This document shows, one piece after another, positions 8,402 to 17,233 of a stretch of DNA of 64,000 bases. The notes under the pieces were generated by a model, which saw only the letters and a program-made list of their open reading frames with translations, had not been told where the DNA came from and ran no database searches. Source of the DNA: Belliella alkalica (GTDB lineage Bacteria > Bacteroidota > Bacteroidia > Cytophagales > Cyclobacteriaceae). How positions within the stretch are numbered: position 1 is the stretch's first letter; each line of letters starts with the position of its first letter. Both the position numbers and the translations under genes were made by a program. The DNA lies in contig NZ_JAKZGO010000009.1 of the NCBI RefSeq assembly GCF_022549785.1, forward strand, positions 62,001 to 126,000. The letters run 5' to 3'.

Positions 8402-9883
8402 ATGAAGAGAACTTATTTTACCATGTCATTGGCTTTGCTTTTGTCATCGACAAGCATTTTCGCCCAAAGCGACAAAAAAGCCATAGAAGCAAATTTTAAC
8501 GAAAGAGAGGCTATTTCGCATTTCAGATACTTGGCATCTGATGAATTGATGGGGCGGGATCCCATTCGGCCAGAAATCGACGCTGCTGCTCGTTATATTG
8601 CTGAGCAATTTTGGAAATATGAAGCCAAGGAAATAGACGGAGCAAATGGCTATTATCAACACATTCCTTTCAGACTATCTGGCCCTCCTACAAAGGGAAT
8701 TGCAATGATTGGAGATAGCACATTTACCCAAGGCGACAACCTTCTGGTACTTGATGGGCCTGCCATTGATGGTGAATATGAATTGATTGTAATGGGCTAT
8801 GGTCTTGAGGCCGATTATGAAGGGAAAGATGTAAAAGGAAAGATTGTAGTAACCAATGTGGGGGCTCCGGATAGATTAACTCCGAGCGACCTTTTTGCAG
8901 TTGGGAGAGAAAAAGTAGCTCTTGCCCAATCAAAAGGAGCAATTGCAGTACTTGAAATGTATAATATTCCTTCGCCTTGGAATTTTGCAGCAAGAACTCT
9001 CAACCGAACTCAATTGACAATAGACAATACAGGCGGGAAGGCAAGTATTCCTTACATCTGGATTAGCGATACAAAAAACCAATCAATCAATGCAATAGGT
9101 AATGGTACCATAAAAACTGCAAAATTAGAAGTAGCAGGCAAAATCAATCGGGATATTATCGGAAAAAATGTCGTAGCAGTAATAGAAGGTACTGATCCTA
9201 CGCTAAAGAATGAATATGTGATGCTTTCTGCCCATTATGATCACATCGGTGTAGGAAGACCAGATGCTAATGGTGATTCTATTTATAATGGCGCCAGAGA
9301 CAATGCTGTAGGAACGGTGGCTGTCATTAATGCTGCAAAATACTTTGCTGAAAACCCTCCAAAGAGATCCATTCTTTTGTGTGCATGGACTGCAGAAGAA
9401 AAAGGACTTTTGGGAAGTAGATACTTCGCAGACAATCCGTTGATTCCTTTGAATAAAATCATCTACAATTTCAATATCGACAATGGTGGTTATAATGACA
9501 CTTCTATCATTACAGTAATTGGTCTTGGAAGAACTTCTGCCGATCCTTTGATCTCCAAAGCAGTAAGTGAATTTGGTCTGGAAGCCATAGCTGATCCAGC
9601 TCCAGAACAAGGATTATATGATAGGTCTGACAATGTAAACTTTGCGAGAAAAGGAATCCCTTCCCCTACTTTTAGTTTGGGTTTTACTGCATTTGACGAA
9701 GAGATCGGGAAATATTACCACCAACCTGGTGATCAAGTTGATAATTTTGACTTGGATTATGCGGTTAAATATTGGAAATCTTATATTCTTTCTGCTATCT
9801 ATATTGCAAACACTACTGAGAAACCTGTATGGACATCTGGAGATAAGTATGAGGAAGTGGGCAAGGAGCTTTATGGGAATTAG
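8402..9883 (+). CDS. Secreted M28-family zinc peptidase with PA domain
   Basis: A di-zinc aminopeptidase or carboxypeptidase-like enzyme exported by a signal peptide (residues 1-21, ending SIFAQ). Residues about 110-250 form a protease-associated (PA) insert, and the catalytic domain follows. Metal and catalytic residues are all visible: H278 and D280 in 'SAHYDHIG', bridging D300 in 'GARDNAVG', the E332-E333 pair in 'WTAEEKGLLGSRYF', D360 in 'NIDNGG', and H440 in 'KYYHQPGDQ'. Length (493) is normal for the periplasmic M28 group. It is monocistronic, with an intrinsic terminator 96 bp after the stop. Likely role: degrading peptides in the periplasm or outside the cell for nutrition. Confidence 0.93.
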   Translation: MKRTYFTMSLALLLSSTSIFAQSDKKAIEANFNEREAISHFRYLASDELMGRDPIRPEIDAAARYIAEQFWKYEAKEIDGANGYYQHIPFRLSGPPTKGIAMIGDSTFTQGDNLLVLDGPAIDGEYELIVMGYGLEADYEGKDVKGKIVVTNVGAPDRLTPSDLFAVGREKVALAQSKGAIAVLEMYNIPSPWNFAARTLNRTQLTIDNTGGKASIPYIWISDTKNQSINAIGNGTIKTAKLEVAGKINRDIIGKNVVAVIEGTDPTLKNEYVMLSAHYDHIGVGRPDANGDSIYNGARDNAVGTVAVINAAKYFAENPPKRSILLCAWTAEEKGLLGSRYFADNPLIPLNKIIYNFNIDNGGYNDTSIITVIGLGRTSADPLISKAVSEFGLEAIADPAPEQGLYDRSDNVNFARKGIPSPTFSLGFTAFDEEIGKYYHQPGDQVDNFDLDYAVKYWKSYILSAIYIANTTEKPVWTSGDKYEEVGKELYGN

Positions 9884-9978
9884 GGAGCAAAATTGGAAAA
9901 TTGTAATATTAGAAAATTTAAGAAATCTATTTGCATATACACCAATACACAGTTTATTCAAGTGAAATTCTGTTAGAG

Positions 9979-10013
9979 ATCGGTAGGGATTATACACCTA
10001 CCGATTTCTTTTT
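9979..10013 (+). terminator. Intrinsic terminator after the M28 peptidase gene
   Basis: Perfect 9-bp stem ATCGGTAGG / CCTACCGAT with a 9-nt loop, followed by TTCTTTTTG. Confidence 0.75.
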
Positions 10014-10088
10014 GAAGTTTGCAAATAAGATAATGACGGCAGCAGTGACAAACATCAAAAGGCTATAAACTGCTATTGGGATTATCAT
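9990..10088 (-). CDS. Possible 32-residue single-span membrane protein
   Basis: A short minus-strand frame encodes 'MIIPIAVYSLLMFVTAAVII' followed by 'LFANFKKKSVGV', that is one hydrophobic span and a basic cytoplasmic tail, the usual layout of small membrane proteins. Against it, the 3' end lies in the loop and arm of the terminator of the M28 gene, no promoter or ribosome site is visible, and 245-bp gaps of this composition can give such frames by chance. Confidence 0.25.
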   Translation of the reverse strand: MIIPIAVYSLLMFVTAAVIILFANFKKKSVGV

Positions 10089-10128
10089 AAAATCCTAATT
10101 TTCTACTACAAAACCAAGATTTAGAAAA

Positions 10129-10587
10129 ATGAGTACAGAAGCATTTGACCAAAGAGTGATTGAATTCAAAATGTATATAGATCAGAAAGCTGCGGGATAC
10201 AGAAAAAGGCAAATTCAACAATATGAAATTGAGATTTTGAAAAGGCTTCCAGAAAAAATTGGAAAAGCTATTCCAGCATCAAATGGAGAATATTGGATGA
10301 GTCAGTTTGAAGATATTGCTAAAAAACTACCTGGGCCAACAGAAAATGGCACTCCTTATGTCAAAGCCAAAAACAATCTTTTAAGAGAGTTGAATAAAAA
10401 ATATAAGCTCCAAAGGAAAGGTCAATGGACAACCATCATGATGCCCGTTTTTATGAGTGCAATTGGAACTCCGATTGGAATGAGTACAGAAAACTTGGGA
10501 TTATGGCTACCGATGGGAATGGCAATTGGGGCAGCTATAGGAATTTTTATTGATAAAAGAGCGGAAAAAAAGGGATTTGTACTGTAA
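10129..10587 (+). CDS. Hypothetical protein with C-terminal membrane hairpin
   Basis: The 152-residue product has a charged, helical N-terminal part (residues 1-100, many Lys/Gln/Glu) and a C-terminal hydrophobic hairpin at about 103-143 rich in glycine ('IGTPIGMS', 'GMAIGAAIGIFIDKRAEKKG'), which could pack as a glycine-zipper pair of membrane helices with both ends in the cytoplasm. No family or partner was recognised. It stands between the M28 gene and the convergent acyltransferase gene, with a 90-bp AT-rich gap downstream and no clear terminator. Confidence 0.7.
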   Translation: MSTEAFDQRVIEFKMYIDQKAAGYRKRQIQQYEIEILKRLPEKIGKAIPASNGEYWMSQFEDIAKKLPGPTENGTPYVKAKNNLLRELNKKYKLQRKGQWTTIMMPVFMSAIGTPIGMSTENLGLWLPMGMAIGAAIGIFIDKRAEKKGFVL

Positions 10588-10677
10588 AAGGAATAAGTTA
10601 ATAGTTATTGAATAAAACTTCATTTTAAATAAATTTCACTTTTTTTTGAAATCTAGTCTGACGATTTTTAAAAAAGA

Positions 10678-11238
10678 TTACCTAATTCCCTGATCAGGAT
10701 ATTTAGCAGTAACTGTTCTTCCAAATACTTTCAATTCTTCAATCTGATCATCCATGTTACCATCTGGTATAATGATGGGACCTATACCTGCTTCTTTCTT
10801 CTTGTAGTCCAAGTAACCTACAACTACAGGCACTTCAGCACCAAGTGCAATATGATAAAACCCAGATTTCCATCGAGGTGCATAGCTTCTTGTACCTTCT
10901 GGTGTCACCATGATCACTAACTCATCCTCAGTTTTCAGCATATTGATCATTGCTTCTGTATAGGTCTGCTTTCTTCCACTAGGGATTCGCTTTCTATCAA
11001 TTGCAATTCCTCCTAGAGCTTTGATAAACCATCCTAAAGGACCAACCATTACTTCCTTTTTGATTGTAAACTTTACAGGTACGTCCATTAAATAAAAAGC
11101 CGCCCTTGCATAAAGCAAATCCCAATTACTAGTATGGGGTATTGCAATCAAAACCGCCTTCTTTAGATCTTTAGGCCAAACGGAAACAAATTTCCAACCT
11201 GTTATCCAAAAAACAATTTTTGATAAAAATTTCATCAT
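10678..11238 (-). CDS. PlsC-like 1-acyl-glycerol-3-phosphate acyltransferase family protein
   Basis: Transfers an acyl chain to a lysophospholipid or related acceptor at the inner membrane. The 186-residue protein has the acyltransferase box I HTSNWD (H35, D40) and box III-like PEGTRS (E114-R117), with an N-terminal hydrophobic segment and the intermediate 'GGIAIDRKR'. It is short compared with PlsC (about 240), closer to the small acyltransferases of Bacteroidota that act in lipid remodelling. It begins 5 bp after the patatin gene's stop codon, and that gene overlaps the MBL-fold gene, so all three form one operon. Confidence 0.88.
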   Translation of the reverse strand: MMKFLSKIVFWITGWKFVSVWPKDLKKAVLIAIPHTSNWDLLYARAAFYLMDVPVKFTIKKEVMVGPLGWFIKALGGIAIDRKRIPSGRKQTYTEAMINMLKTEDELVIMVTPEGTRSYAPRWKSGFYHIALGAEVPVVVGYLDYKKKEAGIGPIIIPDGNMDDQIEELKVFGRTVTAKYPDQGIR

Positions 11239-11243
11239 CTCAC

Positions 11244-12038
11244 TTACAGTTTTACAGTAGATTGTCCCAAATCTTTCAATTCTTGGTGCGAATTTATGAA
11301 TTCTGTCGCATACTGGTACCCAGCATCAAAAATTTCTCTCGCTTTTTTGATATCAAAAACTCCATACTTAGCCAATCCTTTTGGTTCAATAAAATAATCA
11401 CACTTCGCCTTTCTGCTATAAACATTGTAATTCATAGCCATAATTATTGTCCTTTCGATCAAGTTTTTGATGTTCTTGATATTATGCTCCACAGGTAAAT
11501 GATTACAGTTTACCCCAATTACAACATCACAGACACCTTCATGTGGTTCCACAGGAAGATTATTCAATACTCCCCCATCCACATAAAAATTACCTTCAAT
11601 TTCGATTGGATCAAACATTCCTGGAATGCATGATGATGCCATGATTGGCTCAATTAAATTACCCTCTGAAAAATACACCACTTTTCCTCGCTTAATATCA
11701 GTTGCAGCCACGATCAAGGGGATTTTTAGAGATGAAAAATTATTTACAGGCAAATACATTTCATAAAGTTGCAAAACACTTCCCATCTTAAGAATTCCAG
11801 TCCAGCTAATAGCTGGACGCATAAACTTAAAATAGTTGGTTTTTACGATTATGTCCATTATTTCTTCCGGATCATACCCGCTACAATACATAGAACCTAC
11901 AATTGCTCCTGCGCTACTTCCACTGACTTGCGTTGGGTAGATTCCATTTTCATTGAGAGCTTTGAGAACACCTAAATGAGCAATTCCCCTTACACCGCCT
12001 CCGGAAAACGCAATACCTATTTTTTTTTCAGATTTCAT
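11244..12038 (-). CDS. Patatin-like phospholipase (RssA-type)
   Basis: A serine acyl hydrolase that probably releases fatty acids from phospholipids in the cytoplasm. The 264 residues include the oxyanion loop GGGVRG at 13-18, the nucleophile elbow G-S-S-A-G with S42 at 40-44, and the catalytic DGG with D154 in 'YVDGGVLNNLPV'. There is no signal peptide and no POTRA/barrel extension, so it is the short intracellular (RssA/YchK) type. The start codon lies within the last codons of the MBL-fold gene (11-bp overlap), and the acyltransferase follows after 5 bp. Pairing a deacylase with an acyltransferase suggests phospholipid turnover or acyl-chain exchange. Confidence 0.92.
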   Translation of the reverse strand: MKSEKKIGIAFSGGGVRGIAHLGVLKALNENGIYPTQVSGSSAGAIVGSMYCSGYDPEEIMDIIVKTNYFKFMRPAISWTGILKMGSVLQLYEMYLPVNNFSSLKIPLIVAATDIKRGKVVYFSEGNLIEPIMASSCIPGMFDPIEIEGNFYVDGGVLNNLPVEPHEGVCDVVIGVNCNHLPVEHNIKNIKNLIERTIIMAMNYNVYSRKAKCDYFIEPKGLAKYGVFDIKKAREIFDAGYQYATEFINSHQELKDLGQSTVKL

Positions 12039-12873
12039 TGAGTGAAAATGTTTGATCTAAGCGAACACCCTTGTCCGTCATTTTAACGGTACAACATTCA
12101 TTTATTGGATCATGTTCCAAGAAGATAATGTATTCGTTAGCAGCGGCCTCTTCTAAGAACTTTTTCTTTTCATCTAAGGTCAATAATGGTCTTGTATCAT
12201 ATCCCATGACATAAGGAAGTGGAATATGGCCTACTGAAGGGAGAAGATCGGCTGCAAATACAATGGTCTTGCCTTTGTAACTGATTTTGGGAATCATTTG
12301 CTTATCTGTATGGCCATCAGCAGTAAAATACTCAAACCCTTCAAAAAGCTCTTTTTTTGACAAATCCATAAATTCCAATTGACCACTTTCCTGCATTGGA
12401 TGAATATTTTCTTTCAGAAAAGAAGCCTTTTCCCTAGAATTTGGCTCAGTTGCCCACTTCCAATGATCAGCATTTGTCCAATATTTCGCATTGGGAAATA
12501 CTGTTTGCAGCTTTTCTTTATTTCCATCAACATAGGCTACCCCTCCTCCACAATGATCAAAATGAAGATGAGTCAAAAAGTTATCCGTAACATCTTTGAA
12601 ATCCACCCCAACCATATGCAAAGAAGATTGAAGTGAATCATTGCCATGGAGGTAATAGTGTGAGAAAAATTTGGCATCCTGCTTTTCACCAATACCATTG
12701 TCAATCAAAACCAACCTTCCCTGATCTTCTACCAATAAACATCTCATTGCCCATGTACAGAGATTATTTTCATCAGAAGGGTTTGTTCTTGACCAAAGCG
12801 ACTTTGGTACTACTCCAAACATGGCACCACCATCCAATTTGAAAAAGCCTGTATTGATAACCTGAAGATTCAT
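12028..12873 (-). CDS. MBL-fold metallohydrolase
   Basis: A zinc hydrolase of the metallo-beta-lactamase superfamily, 281 residues, without a signal peptide. The metal motif THLHFDHCGG gives H102, H104, D106 and H107; 'TADGHTDKQMIP' supplies the next histidine, 'FAADLLPS' the bridging aspartate and 'FLEHDP' the last histidine. The general layout is like the AiiA/AttM lactonase group and the alkyl-hydrolase branch, but the substrate cannot be told from sequence. It is the first gene of the operon that continues with a patatin lipase and an acyltransferase, so an acyl-ester or lactone substrate is a reasonable guess. Confidence 0.9.
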   Translation of the reverse strand: MNLQVINTGFFKLDGGAMFGVVPKSLWSRTNPSDENNLCTWAMRCLLVEDQGRLVLIDNGIGEKQDAKFFSHYYLHGNDSLQSSLHMVGVDFKDVTDNFLTHLHFDHCGGGVAYVDGNKEKLQTVFPNAKYWTNADHWKWATEPNSREKASFLKENIHPMQESGQLEFMDLSKKELFEGFEYFTADGHTDKQMIPKISYKGKTIVFAADLLPSVGHIPLPYVMGYDTRPLLTLDEKKKFLEEAAANEYIIFLEHDPINECCTVKMTDKGVRLDQTFSLNEI

Positions 12874-12912
12874 AAAGCAATGATTTAATTATATGATATT
12901 TATCAAAGAAAA

Positions 12913-12974
12913 ATTCCCGCAAAATGAAAGCTCAAAGTCAATAATCTAACTTGATCCAAACATTTTACGGGAAT
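12913..12974 (-). terminator. Intrinsic terminator after accA
   Basis: ATTCCCGYAAAATG-type arms at 12913-12926 and 12961-12974 pair over 14 bp with one mismatch around a 34-nt loop; on the minus strand the stem is followed by TTTTCTTTG. Confidence 0.65.
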
Positions 12975-12984
12975 AAATATTTTT

Positions 12985-13932
12985 TTATTCTACTACCACA
13001 CCCATTGCACAGAATTTATCGATTCTTTGATCAATTCTCTTTTCGGGTTTGATTTTATCCAATTCTTTCAAAGCATCCAAAATAGTAGCTTTTATAGTTT
13101 GGGACATCTTCTTCATGTCTTTATGAGCACCTCCCAAAGGTTCTTCGATAATTCCATCTATCAAACCATTGGATTTCATATCATTAGCAGTAAGCTTTAA
13201 TGCTTCTGCCGCTTGCTCTTTGTAATCCCAACTTCTCCATAGAATGGAAGAGCAAGATTCTGGAGAAATAACTGAATACCAAGTATTTTCCAACATCATA
13301 ACTTTATCGCCAATGGCAATTCCCAAAGCACCTCCAGATGCACCTTCACCGATAATGATACATATCACAGGCACTTTCAGCATGAACATCTCTTTGAGAT
13401 TTCTGGCGATAGCTTCACCTTGTCCTCTTTCTTCCGCTTCTATCCCTGGAAATGCACCAGGTGTATCAATCAAAGTGACGATTGGCTTTCCGAATTTTTC
13501 TGCCATTTTCATTAAGCGGAGTGCCTTTCTATATCCCTCGGGGTTAGCCATTCCAAAGTTTCTTTCTTGGCGCTGTTTGGTATTTCTACCTTTTTGCTGA
13601 CCAATGAACATCACAGATCTTCCGTCCAAATCTCCTAGACCACCAATCATGGCTTTATCATCTTTTACAGAGCGATCACCATGCAATTCGATAAAATCGT
13701 TGGTCATCTCGTAAATATAATCCAAAGCATAAGGACGATCTGCATGTCTAGATAGCTGTACTCTTTGCCATCTAGTCAAATTTTGAAATGTTTCTTTTTT
13801 CAAAGCTTGTATCTTTTCTTCCAAAGACTGAATATCTGAGGATAAATCTATATTTCTACCCTTAGCCAAGTCTTTCATTTCTTGCAACTTAAGCTCCAAA
13901 TCAACAATTGGCTTTTCGAATTCTAATACCAT
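12985..13932 (-). CDS. accA: Acetyl-CoA carboxylase carboxyltransferase subunit alpha
   Basis: Together with AccD, moves the carboxyl group from biotin-carboxyl carrier protein to acetyl-CoA, forming malonyl-CoA for fatty-acid synthesis in the cytoplasm. The 315-residue product has the expected helical N-terminus ('[16 protein letters not shown]') and the crotonase-fold core with '[13 protein letters not shown]', '[20 protein letters not shown]' and '[15 protein letters not shown]'. An ATG 24 bp upstream is in frame, but a -7 promoter element lies at 13954-13961, which supports the start at 13932. It is transcribed alone and ends in a hairpin terminator. Confidence 0.96.
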   Translation of the reverse strand: MVLEFEKPIVDLELKLQEMKDLAKGRNIDLSSDIQSLEEKIQALKKETFQNLTRWQRVQLSRHADRPYALDYIYEMTNDFIELHGDRSVKDDKAMIGGLGDLDGRSVMFIGQQKGRNTKQRQERNFGMANPEGYRKALRLMKMAEKFGKPIVTLIDTPGAFPGIEAEERGQGEAIARNLKEMFMLKVPVICIIIGEGASGGALGIAIGDKVMMLENTWYSVISPESCSSILWRSWDYKEQAAEALKLTANDMKSNGLIDGIIEEPLGGAHKDMKKMSQTIKATILDALKELDKIKPEKRIDQRIDKFCAMGVVVE

Positions 13933-13953
13933 AGTAAGCGTTTTTAACAAAGA

Positions 13954-13961
13954 CAAAGATA
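13954..13961 (-). promoter_or_regulatory. Putative -7 element (TATCTTTG) for accA
   Basis: TATCTTTG on the minus strand matches TAnnTTTG; the start site would fall near 13947, 15 nt ahead of the chosen ATG. At the -33 position (19-bp spacer) there is GTTT, an imperfect match. Confidence 0.45.
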
Positions 13962-14264
13962 AAAATAATCTGACTAATAGAAACTTTTTTATATTATAGG
14001 TATTTTAAGATCCAAACTTTATCCTTTTATTTAGAAAATAGACCTACTTTGACAACAGATAAGTAATCTTTCTCAAATTAATGAAAACAGAAAATTGCAA
14101 TGTTATTCGTTGAGTTGGAATTTATCTAGGAGATGAATAATTGAATTCCTTTACTTTCATTAATTTTGATGATTATAAAGTACTTTTATATTTTGATTAT
14201 ATTTTAAGACTAAATGACAATACTTTACATATCGATACACTAAAGTTGATTTTAATTGAGCTTT
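13962..14264. other. Divergent intergenic region
   Basis: About 300 bp, strongly AT-rich, between accA and the GT-C/TPR gene. 'TATATTTTG' near 14188 is one base longer than the -7 consensus. A plus-strand frame through 14141-14341 has AT-driven composition and overlaps the real gene start; no other structure was seen. Confidence 0.4.
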
Positions 14265-16631
14265 ATGAAAAAAAACACACTAGTTATCGCATTAATAGCC
14301 ATAGTTGGTCTGATTATTTACATTCAAACAATCAATTATGATTATTCTGCTGATGATGGGATTTATACCTATCATAATAACGTAACACAAAAAGGACTTA
14401 CTGAGTGGACTGAGTTATTCAAGTATGGCTCTATGAATTTTTTAAGTATCGGTGCAGTAAATACAGGAACTTATCGACCAATTTCATTATTGACTTTCGC
14501 GTTGGAAAATGAGTTAGCTGGCGGTTTTAACCCTTTTACAGGTCATTTAATTAATATAATTCTTTATGGTTTAGTAATATTTATAGTAGGCATGATTCTC
14601 TTAGAGTTAAAGAAAATTCGGGATATCCCAATAATCATTATCATCATTTCACTTCTACTATATACTGTTCACCCATTACACATAGAAGTTGTGGCCTCTG
14701 TAAAAAGTAGAGACACTTTGTTATGTGCATTTTTTGGTTTTCTCTCTATTTTCTTATGGATAAAATGGTATGATTATCAAACGGTTTTAAAACACTTTAT
14801 CGTAGCAGTGATATTTCTTCTTGCTTTGCTTTCGAAAGAAGAAGCATTGCCTCTTGTTGCAGTATCGGGACTTATAGCTTACTTCTTCAAAAAAGACAAC
14901 ATATACGTTTCATTTAAGGCTATAATTCCATTTATATTTCCCTCTATTATATATCTCTTAATCAGGAGTATCATTTTAGATTCGGGAAATATGTCAAATG
15001 GAATTGTCTATAACACCAAACTAAATTCAATCCTTTACGGGACTACTATTTCAGAACATATTGCGAGTAATTTTTATATCTATATTCAATATTTCAAAAT
15101 ATTGATCTTTCCTCATCCTTTAAGCTGGGATTATTCCTTCGCACATTTTGAAGTACAATCCTTCCAAGAGCCAATTGTATGGATTAGCATCTTGATAATT
15201 GGGTTCTTAATTTGGCTAGCTTGGAGAGGTCTGGAAAATAAAAGTATAGTAAGCTTTTGGATTATCTTTTATTTCCTAACCTTTTCAATATTTGCAAATC
15301 TCACCAAATCATTAATAATTGGGTCTAATTTTGGTGAAAGATTTTTATTTATCCCCTCCTTATCCTTTTGTTTTTTAGTAGTCTATGGAACTTACATGTT
15401 TTTTGAAAAAATACCTAGAAAAAGAACTAACCTTTATATTGTAGCATTATTTACACCTATTCTCTTTGCCTTTTCTTGGAAAACGATTGACCATTCTCGT
15501 GTGTGGAAGTCCAATCTCAGCTTAACAGAATCGGGTATAAAATCGTCTCCAAAAAGTTGGCGGACTAATGCATATTACGGCGATCATTTGCGCATAACCG
15601 CAAAGGAAATCTACAAGGTTTCAATAGATTCTTCAATGCCTTATTTCGAAAAATCAAAAGAAGCCTTAAACAAATCACTTGGGATTTTAGGTACTGAATT
15701 ATTTACTTCAACCTATTTGATAGCACTATCCGAGACATTGCTATACTTAGGCGATACTCTAGAGGCTGAGTCAAGTCTAGACTTAGTTTTAGAAAAAAAA
15801 CCAAATTCAGCATATGCACTTTTTAAATTAGGGGTGATTAATTATTCAAGAGGAAATTTTGATGCAGCTGAAAAACACTATCTAAAAGCTCTAACCTCTG
15901 ACAGCCCTGATTCCTTAAATATTTTCAATAATTTGGGCTTAATTTATTTAAAACAAAACAAGTTAAATGATGCCATTCAAATGTTTGAGGAGTATAAAAA
16001 TATGGATCAAACTGAAAAAGTAGATGAAATTTTAGTTAGTCTTTATGCAAAAACAGGAAATATTGATAAGATCAAAGACTTTAGTCAGCATTCAAAAACA
16101 GAAGAGTTGCTTTTCAATGAAAATTTACGAAAGGCAATAGATGTATTTACAAATAAAAATTTCAAAGAAGCGGCTGAATTATTTAGAGCACTTAATTCAG
16201 ACTTTGAAAAATTTAATGGCTACGAAAAATTTTCTACTTTCTATTTAGCTTATGGTTCAGCATTATTGCAAAGTAATGACACTACTTCTGCAAAAAAAAT
16301 ATTATTAACTGGTTTGGAGAAAAACCCAAATAACCCCGATATCTTGACAAATCTTGGAACTATAGCATTCTTGCATGAGAAGAACTATCCGACAGCTGAA
16401 CGGTATTTTTCAGGAGTAATCAATAATAATCCTTCAAATCCATTTCAATCTTGGGCAAATCTAGGTTCTGTATTGTTGATTCAAGGAAAAGAAAAAGAAG
16501 CTCTTGTTGCATTTGAGAACTCTTTAAAATACAATTCAAATAAGTCTATTTTGAATAATCTATATCTTATAAGCAAATCCCTTGGAGATAAAGACAAAAT
16601 GGAGCACTATTATCAGCAAATTAGTAAATAG
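14265..16631 (+). CDS. Multi-pass GT-C-like glycosyltransferase with C-terminal TPR repeats
   Basis: The 788-residue protein has about ten membrane segments in residues 1-400 and a periplasmic or cytoplasmic tail of tetratricopeptide repeats (about 440-785, e.g. 'AYALFKLGVINYSRGNFDAA' and 'PDILTNLGTIAFLHEKNYPTA'). The first loop carries the acidic pair DD (D30-D31 in 'YSADDGIY'), and a later loop has 'VHPLHIEVVASVKSRDTL', features of the TMTC / PMT-like GT-C proteins that pass sugars from lipid carriers to proteins. The ATG at 14265 is preferred to an upstream TTG. It is monocistronic and divergent from accA. The acceptor is unknown; protein O-mannosylation by relatives makes secreted proteins a candidate. 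Confidence 0.85.
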   Translation: MKKNTLVIALIAIVGLIIYIQTINYDYSADDGIYTYHNNVTQKGLTEWTELFKYGSMNFLSIGAVNTGTYRPISLLTFALENELAGGFNPFTGHLINIILYGLVIFIVGMILLELKKIRDIPIIIIIISLLLYTVHPLHIEVVASVKSRDTLLCAFFGFLSIFLWIKWYDYQTVLKHFIVAVIFLLALLSKEEALPLVAVSGLIAYFFKKDNIYVSFKAIIPFIFPSIIYLLIRSIILDSGNMSNGIVYNTKLNSILYGTTISEHIASNFYIYIQYFKILIFPHPLSWDYSFAHFEVQSFQEPIVWISILIIGFLIWLAWRGLENKSIVSFWIIFYFLTFSIFANLTKSLIIGSNFGERFLFIPSLSFCFLVVYGTYMFFEKIPRKRTNLYIVALFTPILFAFSWKTIDHSRVWKSNLSLTESGIKSSPKSWRTNAYYGDHLRITAKEIYKVSIDSSMPYFEKSKEALNKSLGILGTELFTSTYLIALSETLLYLGDTLEAESSLDLVLEKKPNSAYALFKLGVINYSRGNFDAAEKHYLKALTSDSPDSLNIFNNLGLIYLKQNKLNDAIQMFEEYKNMDQTEKVDEILVSLYAKTGNIDKIKDFSQHSKTEELLFNENLRKAIDVFTNKNFKEAAELFRALNSDFEKFNGYEKFSTFYLAYGSALLQSNDTTSAKKILLTGLEKNPNNPDILTNLGTIAFLHEKNYPTAERYFSGVINNNPSNPFQSWANLGSVLLIQGKEKEALVAFENSLKYNSNKSILNNLYLISKSLGDKDKMEHYYQQISK

Positions 16632-16851
16632 AAACATATATGCCTTGGCTGTATAATCTCTAAGCTAAAACGGCAGTAAAATGATGCATGTATCAAAATT
16701 GTACAATCGTAGCAATTGTTTGGAAAACCAATTCAAAGTATCAATAATTATAAACCTGTGTATAGTAAATACTATTAAGTTAAAAAAAATGAATCTGATG
16801 ATTTTAACTGATCTTAAGAATTAAAAATTTAATGGCATAAACTCCTCCAAA

Positions 16852-16876
16852 AAAGTCCCAAGTTATGCTTGAGACT
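16852..16876 (-). terminator. Terminator-like hairpin after the diverged tRNA-like copy
   Basis: AGTCCCAAG (16854-16862) / CTTGAGACT (16868-16876) is a one-mismatch copy of the hairpin at 17241-17263. It stands in the same position relative to a tRNA 3' end, which shows that tRNA plus terminator were duplicated together. The T-tract is shorter and weaker. Confidence 0.5.
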
Positions 16877-16879
16877 TTG

Positions 16880-16995
16880 CGGAATAGCCTGTCCCGTGGA
16901 ACGGGAGACGGAACTCGAATCTACCTAGGGCATACAGGCCCGCGACCTTCCCGATGTATCGGGACAAGCATTCTAACCAGCTGAACTTCCACTGA
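16880..16995 (-). pseudogene. Diverged tRNA-Asp-derived copy with two hairpin insertions
   Basis: The minus strand keeps the D-arm block 'GTTCAGCTGGTTAGAATGC', 'GAAGGTCGCGGG' and 'TTCGAG' of the neighbouring tRNA-Asp genes, but the anticodon arm is replaced by a CCCGAT..ATCGGG hairpin, about 19 nt are inserted ahead of the T-loop, and a second CCCGT..ACGGG hairpin sits between T-arm and acceptor end. The acceptor 5' end is also altered. It cannot be a working tRNA. Its 5' 23 bases encode the last six residues and stop of the GIY-YIG protein. Confidence 0.75.
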
Positions 16996-17230
16996 TTAAA
17001 ATTTCAATATACTCTCTACTTTTCTGAGATTTGATAAAATTTTCCCTTCTTAGCGCATCTGTTTTTGTTGTGTAGATTTCAGTATAAACCAAAACCCATG
17101 GTTGTTTTCTACCTGTGTATCCTTTATGAGGGCGGTTGTGTTTCTCCAAGCGTTCACCTATGTTGTGAGTGACACCTACATAAAAACTTTTATCCTTCAT
17201 GGATTGAAGGATGTATACAAAAAAGGCCAT
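16973..17230 (-). CDS. Small GIY-YIG nuclease family protein
   Basis: The 85-residue product is a stand-alone GIY-YIG domain of the UvrC-N/YhbQ type. Expected residues are present: 'VYILQS' with Y6, 'FYVGVT' with Y17, the catalytic arginine R27 in 'NIGERLEKHN', and the metal-binding E63 followed by N64 in 'RRENFIKSQ'. The start at 17230 (ATGGCC) is preferred to an ATG at 17248 that lies inside the terminator hairpin. The gene sits directly after the tRNA-Asp terminator, and its last codons (SGSSAG, stop) are the 5' end of a tRNA-like copy. Such small GIY-YIG genes are often beside tRNA or rRNA genes in Bacteroidota (from memory). A role in cutting tRNA-gene DNA, and so in the spread of the array, is inference. 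Confidence 0.88.
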   Translation of the reverse strand: MAFFVYILQSMKDKSFYVGVTHNIGERLEKHNRPHKGYTGRKQPWVLVYTEIYTTKTDALRRENFIKSQKSREYIEILISGSSAG

Positions 17231-17233
17231 AAA

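Noticed and set aside
14141-14341. 66-residue plus-strand frame ahead of the GT-C/TPR gene
   Set aside because: AT-driven composition, TTG-type start, and overlap with the better-supported gene starting at 14265.
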